Assembly: GCF_019175385.1 (NCBI RefSeq)
Contig: NC_083342.1
Location: 118,172,376 to 118,236,375 of the forward strand
DNA from: Lycium barbarum
Taxonomy: Eukaryota; Streptophyta; Magnoliopsida; Solanales; Solanaceae
Length of the DNA stretch: 64,000 bases
Direction: 5' to 3'
Positions 37,301 to 49,300 of the stretch are shown in pieces. The position numbers and the translations under genes were made by a program. Each line of letters begins with the position of its first letter. Position 1 is the first letter of the stretch. The notes under the pieces were generated by a model that was not told the origin of the DNA, did not search any database, and saw only the letters and a program-made list of their open reading frames with translations.

Positions 37301-40300
37301 TGTTAGTCATAACGTTCTTGAGTTGTGTATATTGCTTTGACATAGAAAATTGGGGTGGTCGTTTGAAGAAAAACATGCATGCCGGTGGTTCAGAGTCAAA
37401 ACCAATGTAGACATTGTTATTCTATGATATCTAGGTGTTAGATTGAGTCGTTGTTTTGTATGGCTTGCTTGAGGACAAGCAAATACTTTAAGTTGGGGGT
37501 GTTGATGTGGCGTGATTTTACGCCACAAATCAATACTTTTCTGCTATAAGTTTTACTTGTTTTTATGCAAGTCTGTGATTTTATGTGTTTTTTTAGTGTT
37601 TTTCAGGTGACGGAACAGATTTGACATGACAACAGTTGAAGTGCAGAACCAGGTCGTAAACGCAGTTTACGGTCCGTAGTGCAGAACAAATTGGGTTTGT
37701 GATTGATATACACATAATGGATTATTAGAGTTTAGTTATTCTTCATTCATAATTAATGGTTGCAAATATTGATTAAAGCCATAAAGCTTGATTTATTTCG
37801 GAAAATAATTAGGGTTGGTAAGAATAGCTAACAAGGCCTCAAAGCTTTAAACTTTGTTTAATAAATTCACCTAATTTACTTGGCATGATTAATCGTTCTT
37901 CATGGTCACTTTCTTATATTTGGGAAAATCATAGAAAGACATAATCTTTATTTATTGGGAAATAGTAGAGATTCACATAGAGATTAAGTGCATTCGTATA
38001 ATGATCCATTAGAAGTATATCAAGATCAATACCCACTAGCATCTGCCCAAGCACAACACCTATTGCGAAACCATTAGCATCACACATCAGTTCAAATGGC
38101 AAGGACCAGTCAGGAGCAACAATAATAGGAGCAGTAGTGAGACGTTCTTTTAACTCCTCAAACGCCTTCTGGCTCTTATCATCAAACACAAATTTAGCCT
38201 CTTTTTCAAGAAGCTTGCACAATGGATTTGCGATCTTGGAGATATCTTTGATGAAGCGCCTGTAGAACCCAGCATGTCCCAAGAAACTTCGGACACCTTT
38301 GACCGAGATAGGTGGTGGAAGTTTTGCAATCACATCTATTTTCGCTTGATCGACCTCGATTCCCTTTTCAGAGATTTTGTGACCGAGGACGATTTCTTCC
38401 TTCACCATAAAATGGCACTTCTCCCAATTTAGCACCAGATTGGTCTCCTCACACCTTTTTAGCACTTGACCCAGATGGCCAAGATAATCTTCAAATGAGT
38501 CACCCACCACGAAAAAGTCATCCATGAACACTTCCAAGAAATCCTCTACCATGTCGGAGAAGATTGACATCATGCACCTCTGAAAAGTGGCTGGTGCATT
38601 ACACAACCCAAAAGGCATCCGACTGAATGCAAACGTCCCATAAGTACAAGTAAAAGTGGTCTTCTCCTGATCTTCCAGAGCAATGTTGATCTGATTGTAG
38701 CCCGAGTAACCATCAAGGAAGCAATAGTAGGACCGCCCCGCTAGCCTATCAAGCATCTGATCAATGAAGGGCATAGGGAAGTGGTCCTTGCAAGTGGCTG
38801 TGTTGAGCTTGCGATAGTCCATGCAAACTCTCCATCCGGTGACAGTTCTGGTCGGGATCAACTCATTCTTTGCATTCGGCACAACAGTGATGCCGCCCTT
38901 CTTAGGAACACATTGGACTGGGCTCACCCATTTACTATCAGCAATTAGGTAAACCACGCCCGCATCCAGCCATTTGATGATCTCTTTCTTGACGACCTCT
39001 TGCATATTCTCGTTCAGTCGCCTCTGATGCTCTACACTCGGTTTGCTACCCTCCTCCAACTGGATTTTGTGCTCACAGATCCCAGATGGAATACCTCGAA
39101 TGTCTGCTATGGTCCAACCAATAGCACGCCTATACTCCCTCAACACCTCCAAAAGCTGAAAAATCTGCTCCTCAGTCAATAGGGCTGAAACAATCAAGGG
39201 TAATGTATTGTTTGGACCAAGGAACTCATATTTCAGATGTGATGGGAGCTGCTTAAGCTCCAACTTAGGCGGCTCAATGATCGAAGGCTTTGCTGGAGGA
39301 GTTGTTCTATTTTCCAGATCAAGATTTAGCTTCTTTGGGTGGTATGAATATGAGCCCAACCCAACAAGCGAATTAACTGTCTCCACATAGCCTTCCATGT
39401 CTTCAGCATCGAAATTCATAAGGATCCCAGCTAGAGCTTCACCCAAACTTTCTTCTTCCATCTTGAACTCCACTGCATCATCAACAACATCAAATGAATC
39501 AATTACCGAAATACTCTCGTAAGCACCTGGTAACTTCATCCCTTTGCTAGCCTGAAAAGTCAGTTCTTCATTGTTGACTCGGAACTTGATCTCATTTTTC
39601 TCCGAATCCATCAGAGCCCTCCCTGTAGCAAGGAAAGGTCTCCCCAGAATGATAGGAATGTCCCGATCAACAGCACAGTCAAGAAACACAAAATCAGCGG
39701 GCAACATAAAATCACCAACCCGCACAATTACATCATCAACCACCCCAACAGGTCTTTTGATAGACCTATCAGCTATCTGCAACCTCATCGTAGTCGGCCT
39801 TGGCATCCCCAAACCTGATTGCTTATATATAGCAAGGGGCATCAAATTAATACTCGCCCCATTATCACACAAAGCGCGAGCAAAATCATGGTGCCCAATA
39901 GAACAAGGAATGGTGAACGCCCCAGGATCTCCCTTTTTCTGAACAGTTGTGGTTGAGATGATGGAACTCACAGTGTGAGTTAAACTCACGGTTTCATGTT
40001 GAACCGTCTTCTTCTTGGTCAGCAAATGCTTCAAATATTTCGCAAAACCGGGCATCTCCTTGACAGCTTCCAAGAAGGGAAATTCAGAGATAACTGCTTC
40101 AGCTGATCATAAAACTTCTCGAACTTAGCATCTTCCTTCTTCTTTACTAACCTCTGAGGAAAGGGAGGTTTAGATTTGAATAGCTGCGTCAAAGGGCGGA
40201 GAGCCCCTTTCACAGCCTGCTTACTTGTGTCATCAGCTTCTCTCACCATCTCTGGAATATCAGCAACCTTCTTGTCAGTAGGAATCTCATCAGCAATAAT

Positions 40301-43300
40301 GGGTGTTTCAGACTGCACCTCATCTTCTTCATCTATCGGCTCAAGATCAATCACCTTCTCAGCAGCCCCCTGGAGTGTTTTACCACTCCTAGTAGTGATG
40401 GCAAACACACGATCTACACCGCCTCCCCCATTCTTGGGATTTGGAATAGTGTCACTCGGAAGTCCTCCCTTTTTAGGAGGGTGCTGCTCTCTAGAAATAT
40501 CCCTCATCTGCGACTCAAGCTTCTGAATAGCCGCTGTATGGGAACCCACTGTTTCTGTCAGCCCAGATAAAGCCCTTTCAGACTTAGATTGATTTGCTAG
40601 AATTTTCTCAAGCATTGCTTCAACATTCGAACTACCTTGCTCTGTTGACTGCCCTTTCGGGGGTATATAAGGATTGGAACTCTTGTTCCCAAAATTGTTG
40701 CTGTTGTTGTAGCTCCCTTGGTTCGCACCACCATAATTATTGTTGTAGTTCCCAGAGTTGTTGTAAGCACCTTGACCCTGCTGAGGTCTCCATTGATTCT
40801 GATTCTGATAGCCACCTTGGTAATTCTGTCTTTTGTAACCCCCTTGAGAGTTATTAACAAAATTAGCATCTTCAACCTGCATAGGTGGCCCCTCATGGAA
40901 CAGACCATCTTGAGCATGGTACATACCTTTTGGCAAAACTGCATCCTCCTCACAAACATTTACCTTCTTGATTTGAGATTCATCAAACTTCTTCGTCAGC
41001 AAGGAAATATTTGTTGCAAGTTCTGCCAATGTTTGCTGGGTGTCTTGATTCTCCTTCACTATATTCTGGATCATAGCACTACCATACGGTACCACATCAG
41101 CATTGTTTGAGTGCCAAGCCTGATTATGAGTCGTCAGCTTGTTAAGTATGGTGGTCACTCGTCGAAAGGTCTTGTTCATAAAACAACCATCAGCTGCATT
41201 ATTAGCTACTAACTGTGTCACTGGATCTAACCCTCAGTAGAACTTCTCCATTAATATATGTTCCGGAAAGCCATGATTCGGGCTCTTCTCCAAATACTCC
41301 TTGAATCTCTCCCAGGCTTCATATAGTTGTTCCCCCGGTCGCTGCTTAAACTCATAAATCTTGTCACGAATTTCAGCCTTCTTGCTAGGGGGGTACCACC
41401 TTGTGAGAAAAGCAGTCACCATCTCTGCCCATGAAGTAATCGAATTGCGGGGCAGCTTCTCAAACCATGTTCTTGCCTCTCCAGCTAAGGAATATTTGAA
41501 TAACCTCAACCGAATGGCATCTTGTGGAACATTGTTCTGGATGTGATTAGCACACATATCCACAAAATTTTGCAAATGACGTTGAGGGTCATTCTCGGTA
41601 GAGTTCCGAAAGTATCCCTCAAGCTTCAACAGCTGGTATAGAGAGGAGTCAATTTTCACAGTAGCAGCTCCAACTCGAGGCTGAACAATAGCAGATGCAT
41701 AGTCCTCCTCTGGAACAAGATCAGCGAAAATATTCTCATCATCAGATTCATTCGCCTGATTGTTCAACCGATTCCCCTGGTTACCAGCACGTTGATTTTG
41801 CTGATTTTGATTCATGTTCACCTGGTTTACACAGAGTAGCAAACAAGGTGTGATGGAATAAGCAAAAGACTTTCAATCAAAGCAAATACTATTTAGTAAT
41901 TTCAAAACCGTATTCCCCGGCAACGGCGCCAAAGTTTGATACGCTCAAATTACACCTATTTATGGTATAACGCGGACGTTGTCAAATATAGTAACCCAAC
42001 AAGGTTGGGGTTGAATCCCGCAGGGAATATGGTGTGAAAAGGTTACTAAAGTCGTAGATGCTAAGTTCTAGGTCTAATGTCTTAATCCGATGATTTTGGT
42101 AAAAGTTGGTTTTTCTATAACTAATTGCTATCTATTGCTTTGGTGGAAAATTTATGGTAAAAGAAACTAAGGTTGTGTCCCCGCTAGATAGGGTGTATGA
42201 TCATGGGTATTGATCTTGATATACTTCTAATGGATCATTATATGAATGCACTTAATCTCTATGTGAATCTCTACTATTTCCCAATAAATAAAGATTATGT
42301 CTTTCTATGATTTTCCCAAATATAAGAAAGTGACCATGAAGAACGATTAATCATGCCAAGTAAATTAAGTGAATTTATTAAACAAAGTTTAAAGCTTTGA
42401 GGCCTTGTTAGCTATTCTTACCAACCCTAATTATTTTCCCAAATAAATCAAGCTTTATGGCTTTAATCAATGTTTGCAACCATTAATTATGAATGAAGAA
42501 TAAAGAATAACTAAACCCTAATAATCCGTTATGTGTATATCAATCACAAACCCAATCACAAAACACCCATCATTGGGTTCACAACCCTAGTAAGGGAATT
42601 TAACTACATGCAAAGAACAAGAAATAAGAATTTAAAGAATTCATAATTGCTTACTTTGGAAGAAAAGAGGAATTGATAATACTTGAATTGATGTTTGAAT
42701 CTTCAAAATCTAGAGAGAATTTAATGTTCTAAGTCAAGAGACAAAAATATAATAACTGATATCTATTAAAAACCCTACAATGACTATTTATAGGTTTTGA
42801 AGACATAAAAGTTACAGATTTGCACTTTGGTCCCGTCGTTACGAAATACGGTCCGTAAATTGAAATATGGACCGTAAATCAGTTTACGACCCAGTCGTCC
42901 TTCAATTGTGAGCAAATTCCATCTTTTGAAATACGGACCGTAAAGTGGTTTACGGCCCGTAAACTGCCTGGTCGTCTTTCAACTTCCAAAACTCAGATTT
43001 TCTGCCAAATGCTCGAATGATTAAATACGGGTTGGAATACGGACCGTAAACTGAAATACGGTCCGTAAGCTGAGCTCGTAAATCACCATCTTCTCAACCT
43101 GCCTTTCTGGTTCTGTTCTCCTTTAATATGACCATGGAATACGGCCCGTATTGTAAAATACGGACCGTAAACTGCGTTTACGACCTGGTTCTGCACTTCA
43201 ACTGTTATCATGTCAAATCTGTTCCGTCACCTGAAAAACACTTAAAAAAACACGTAAAATCACATAGACTTGCTTAAAAACAAGTAAAACTTATAGCAGA

Positions 43301-46300
43301 AAAGTATTGATTTGTGGCGTAAAATCACGTCACATCAATAGAATGCTCAAGGAATGAGTACCTCTATGTTGTCCCTTAATAATATGGTTTGGCACCACAG
43401 AAACAAGTGCTAACAGACTTAAAATCTGAACAAGAGGTCTGGGTCTTGCATAATTAATCTGGAGACGTTAATTTTATTGTAATTTTGTAGTTCCCAAGCA
43501 GTTATTTGGAGTCTGTTAGTAGCAAGGTTATATGTAACTTCCCAGGGTTCTTCCAATGTGCTGAATATTTGGAAATCACAGGTCTATTTACCTTTAGTTC
43601 TGTAACTACACTTCCTTTAGGAGTAGTATCTAAGCTAGTTAATAGTTGAGCAGTCACTCGTGGATTAGGAGAAGGTCTTAATGCCATAGTTTTCTATTCT
43701 TACTGAGCAAATGCTTAGCTATAAAGCAATAGGATGTAAGGTAAAGCAGACAAAACAAAATTAAGTGGAGCAACAACATTATCAATTTCCGTGTATAGTA
43801 AGCAGCCTGGCACTTAAAATTATGTAGATGTCCTGTTGTACCTTAGTGCTTATGATATAATGTGGTTTTCCACATCTTTTAAAGCTTTCTTCTTTTTATG
43901 CACCTCTATTAATTATCAGTCTCATTCGTTTTACTTTATGATTTTCTCCTGGCCTTTATGTTTTGCTTGCTTACAATATCGACTTGAATCTTTGCCTAGA
44001 TGGTGTAACAAAGAATTCGGATGAACTGTCGGTTCATATTGACACCTTTTCAGCGATGAGTGGAATATCTCGATTTTGTGAAGATCATTATCCATGGAGG
44101 TATGCTTGATCACCATTTTGATGCAGCTCACTCAGTGGTCTTTTCTGGGATACGATCTGATTTGGAGAAATCCTTTGCAGGATCTCCTTTCCCTAAACTG
44201 TGTCATGTGTGGTTGTGTACTAATGCATAATATATCTGTAGAAACCTTCGAGAAAAGACACTAAGAGTTTAATTTTTTATTAAAGATACTCTAGATAGCT
44301 GTTCCGAAAGTCATTTTTTGAGGGTCTGGATTTTCCGAAAAGTCATCTTTTATGCTTCCCTAGCCTAAATCATAAGCCTTAATCCTGATCCCATTTGATT
44401 AGAACTGAATAAATTTGGAATATTTTTACCAAAGAAGTAACTAATAGGATTTAAGAATTGGATGACTCTCTTTATATGATACAACATTATGTCACAGGCC
44501 GCCTCCTTCATCGTGTCAGCGGTACACTAATGGCCCGTGCGGCGCCCGTAGTCCAGGCGGACTACGAGCCAGCCTAATGATAGTCCCACGACTCATGGCA
44601 CGACCTTGTGCCCATGGCTTTGGAGGCTTAGCTTTAGCGGTGCCGCTGGGTCGATGTCAAGGCCTTGGCCTTGCCTTGCTACCCCTGTGGCATGTTTCAT
44701 ATGTTGTGTCTTTGCCTGCACACACACCTTGTGCCCATGGCTTTGGAGGCTTAGCTTTAGCGGTGCCGCTGGGTCGATGTCAAGGCCTTGGCCTTGCCTT
44801 GCTACCCCTGTGGCATGTTTCATATGTTGTGTCTTTGCCTGCACACACACCTGGGGTGTCTTTGCCTGTACACACACCTGGGGTTGGCTACGGACATGAC
44901 AGTCCCTCGCCTGGTGCTGAGCGTCGTTGGTGCGCGCACAGTCCAATCCTTAGGCTTGACACTGGTCTGGTGCCTGTGCACCTGACCGGTGCGACGCCCG
45001 AGTAGGGCAACTCTTGAATCCTTGGCCCGTGTCATGTGTGTCCTTTGTAGTATGCCTATGAGGAGGCTTTGCTAAATGTAGCCCTCGCGACATACTTCCA
45101 TCTTGCATGGTGCAGCGTCGCCCTACGACTGCACGTCTAGGCCAACGGACCCTTGCTCGCTAGGCTGAACCTGAGCCAAGCTCACAAGTCAACACACGAG
45201 GCTCTTAGGAGAGGTGCCTCGAGTGTTAAATCGGCACATAGGGCTTTCTCATTCTCAAGGATAGCCCGCAGGGCATGGTCGGTCCATACGTCAAGCCTCC
45301 GGCCCTCATTGGGCGCCCAACGCTGGCCTGTGGCTGAGCGCCGCCCATAGATTTGCGTAACTCGTATGGGTACCTAGGACCCTTTGGGGATGCCTAGGCA
45401 GGCCCTTGAGGTTGGCCCCCACGGTTGCTCACTTGGTGCGGCTTGATGGTGGCACGCACGGGGGAGACTGGCTGAGCTGAGACACCTGTGCCCGCCTTAT
45501 ATATGCTTTAAAAAGAAAAGCTCAAGTTTTAGCACTGGACATGATTCTGCCCGAGAATCCCACTTGGCCTTTCTCAATGATTCAAACTCCAAATGAGGCG
45601 CCGTCTGTTCCTAACTCTTTCTCTTGACTTCCTTCACTCCTCCATGAAGTTTCATCTCATTCCCATGCTCGTGGAACGAGATATGGCCTTAGGGAGCTTT
45701 GACACTGACACTGCTCCTTGGCTAAGTCAAGCCCTTAGGTAAATGATGTTCAAGTGACGCCAAACTTGGTAAGCACATTCAATAACATCCTAGGAAGGGT
45801 GTGTTCACCCGAAATCCCAAGATTCCATCCATAGCTCGGAAACGCTCGGGACTGACACTCAGGCTCGCACGGGCCGCTCGTGCGTCGACGACCCGTGGGC
45901 TCATCTCAGATCCTTGCTAAACTTCCTTGCTACTCTTAGGATATGCAATGGAGCATATCTAAGATGATTGTGGACTCCCGTCTGGCGGAACCCATGTTGG
46001 TGCAGGTCGCCCGTACGGCTGACACTGCCTGCGGGGCTGGCACTGCATGTGCGACTGGCACTGTCTGTGGGCTGGCACTGCCTGTGCGGCTGATACTCGT
46101 TTGTCCCGCTCGGGGCGCGCGAGGTTACGGGCGCCAAGGCACAATGAAGGCAGCCCGTAACATTCTCCCCCACTCAAGCTAGGCATGGTCCTCGATGCCT
46201 CATAACGCCAATGACAACCCGGAGTTTGACCCCTCGGGGTTTTACATCGCGGCCCCAAATCCTGTGGGTTCGCAACCCATGTGTGTTTTTCTTGAAAATG

Positions 46301-49300
46301 GAGTCGTGCCCGTGCACTGCTCCCCCAAATTTCTTCCAAGCGTGCCTCTGCACTTCACCTCCCGGTGTTCACTTGGAAAGAGCCTCCACGCTTGCACCCT
46401 CTGGTGGCTAACTTCGTGGTGACCTCGTTGTCAACCACGCCATGATCCTCACGACAACTGATGCATCCTGTGGTGGCCTAACTTTGAGTGGTGGCACTCT
46501 TGCTAGCCACATGATGATTGTAGCAAAATGGCAAATACGTTTTGGAAGTCTGCTTCCGACTGGTAGTTTACATCTGAGACCTTTTCCCGACTAAGGCACT
46601 TAGTTTATAGCCAGTTGATGTTCTGCTCCCTTTGTATCTTTAGCCCGGTTTAGGATTGGCACACCCTGATGTGGCACATGCAACCCCCACTATGTTTGGT
46701 GCGGTCTCTTTGCTTTGCTTGTGAAAGATTTTTCTCCAATTGGAAATGCACGGACCCAATGCTGTCGCAACGGGCGAATACTCCCCCACATGGGTGGCAG
46801 CAGTACTGAAATGCTGATGCCGATGTTCCAAGATGTCCTCATCTCTTGGCGACACACTAGCAATGGCGCCCTTGGTGGGGGATGAAAGATGATGGCGGCC
46901 TGATGGCCGATGATGTGAGGACGACTGCTGGTCAATGATGTGAGAACGGCATGTTGGTCGATGACCTGTTGACCCTATGTCTGCCGATGACCTGATGACC
47001 ATATGTCTGCCGATGATCTGAGTCATCATGTCTGCTAATGATCTGATGACAATATGTCTGCCGATGATCTGATGACCATATGTCTGCTAATGATCTGATG
47101 ACGGTTGCCAACCTAGATTGAGAACGACGATACAGTGACCCATATGAGCATCCCTTGGTGTGGCACCAATATCGTGATGATAGCCTGATGGCTTGTGTGG
47201 TTGATGACAGCCTGATGGCCATTGTGGGCATCCCTTAGTGTGGCTCTCTCGCCAACCATGCTGTTAGGGACCCCTTCTCTCTTGTGGGCAACTCACCTTG
47301 TTGGATGTATAAGCAAGGTCAAGTACCGATATCATGACTCGGAGTGACTTGCAATTTGAGCCAATGTCCTGGTGGAAAAATTGTGACTAACATAACGACT
47401 TGCTTATTCCCTGGCATTGGTGGCTGCTTGAAGCTCAACTCTAAACCAATCTGCATATAATATGGCCTTTGGAAAGACCATGCTGGACCATGGCATCTTC
47501 AGCAACTCAGATGTTTGGTACCATGTGGTACTGAGAAGAACTCTTGGAATGTACTCCTGGTGAGTACTTAATTTTTCTCTGCTCGAGGGGAGATAGCTTC
47601 ATACATACGTGACCATAGGTCTTTGTTCTCAAATTGATCCTCCTATGCTTGATGCCCGATTCTCCAGTGTGGTACCTGTGTTACCGTCCTGGTTGTTCGG
47701 TATCCCTTGGTTATCCTTTGGATAGATCACATTCTCAAACTTGAAGCTTAGTTATTCCCCACTCTTATGTTGGTCAATGATCTTTGCCTCCTCACCTTGG
47801 TGATTCAGCATGATGAAATGCCTAACCCACGCGTCGTGGATCGGTGACTTTCCGCAATGTCTCCCGCCATGCAATCAGCCTAATTTTGGTGTTATTCCGT
47901 GTGCCGGTTTAACAACACAATGTGCGACATTTGCCTCCCCACGCTTAGTGGTTCGGCTCTTTAATGACATTACCTCCCTACGTAGTAGTTCGGCTTTTTC
48001 CTGATTCTGCCTCCCCATTTAACTGGTTTGGCATTCCATTACAAATGTGGTGGATGGTTCCACCTGTTAATTATGACATATGAACTCCCCGCAAAGAAGC
48101 CTGCTCACAGGTCCTTCCTTACGTTGTCGCGGCTCATTGGTGCGCCCCGTTCTAGCTCGGTATCACCCAATGTCTAGAGCTCAAAGTTGGAGATTGCTCT
48201 CCCTCCATGATGATAGGTATGATGATAGGTTATTGGCGATAGCTCGCCTCCCGTAATACGCAGCCCTGATGATCACAAGCTGGGGCTTGCCCCTTGCTTT
48301 AGGCGTATAAGCCCACTGGATGTTGACATGGTTGTTGATGGACTCGCCTTCCATTGCTTGCGACCTTTATGATGGCTAGGCGTCTAATGTTGTAATTCCC
48401 GCAATTGTGCGCCCTCAGGCAATGCTTGTGGTCCACCCTTCATCGAGGACACTCGAAAAGATTCAGCTGTTATGTACATGGACAAGAGACCTTGACTGGG
48501 CAAGTTTTTGATGCACTCACCGTCTCTACTTGATGTTTTAGCGATTCCATGATTCGCTAAATAAAGCTACTAATCGACTGCCAACAGATTTTTTATAACA
48601 CTGACGGATGTGGACGCATCCCCAGCAGCATAACCCAATGGTGCTACCTGCTGACCAGATGCGTCTCAATGGAATCCCTCTGAAATTAGTGCTCATTGTG
48701 TGAAAGCCATCCTTGAAGGTACGTCGATGAAATTCGGATGCTTCAACATGAAATCACCTAATGCAACCGATGGCGGAAACAACGGTTGTGGCATGACATG
48801 ATTCTGAAAAATGTGGTTCATGGTTGATGAAGAAAATTTTAACGGAAACTGAATACAACCAATCTCCTTTAGTCAGTGGCATTTGGTCTGGTTCGCTGAC
48901 TTGATTGGCATTAAGAACATCGCTTCCTGCCTTGATAGGAACTCTGCACTGACATTCAATAATGTACTAATGATATGATCTCTGTGCTCTGATACCAACT
49001 GTCACGGGCCGCCTCTTTCATAGTGTCAGCGGTTCACTAATGGCCCGTGCGGCGCCCGTAGACCAGGCGGACTACGAGCCAGCCTAGTGATAGTCCCAGG
49101 ACTCATGGCACGACCTTATGCCCGTGGCTTTGGAGGCTTAGCTTCAGCGGACTCTGCGTGGCAGCCTACCTACGTTTTGTCTTTTTCCTACGAGACCTTA
49201 TAGTTTCCCAGCCTTTCTCCGCTAGCAAGGCTCTTTACTAAAGAAAATAGGATCTCCGATTGGAGTAATGGGAAGTCAGGCTTGGCACCGGATCTCAATT

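Larger units (their letters stand above)
33472..37502. repeat. Large palindrome inside the Athila-like element
   Basis: The left arm (33472-35476) and right arm (35498-37502) are near-identical reverse complements of about 2 kb around a 21-base spacer (35477-35497). Reading frames in one arm recur in the other on the opposite strand: a 283-residue RNase H/integrase reading at 34708-35559 (+) and 35415-36266 (-), and identical 66-residue readings at 34350-34550 (+) and 36424-36624 (-). Homology continues beyond both arms into LTR sequence. Confidence 0.93.
32089..43337 (-). mobile_element. Athila-like LTR retrotransposon, rearranged, in ALG12 intron 16
   Basis: 11.25 kb, in reverse orientation to ALG12, between perfect 5-bp duplications ATAGA (32084-32088 and 43338-43342). 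LTRs are 32089-33471 and 41937-43337, beginning TG and ending CA. Read on the minus strand the order is LTR, tRNA-Asp primer site, gag, protease-RT, then an inverted LTR fragment, then RNase H-integrase fragments in a large palindrome, a polypurine tract and the second LTR. The gag style, FMDDF reverse transcriptase box, tRNA-Asp primer site and GGGGGTG tract suit the Athila/Tat branch of Ty3/gypsy. Coding lesions (TGA in gag, frameshift before protease, truncated RNase H and integrase) make it non-functional by itself. Confidence 0.93.

Noticed and set aside
44577..45005. 142-residue frame with two repeats, and overlapping frames on both strands
   Set aside because: It lies in a GC-rich LTR; the repeat is just the 123-bp tandem duplication, which is a multiple of three.
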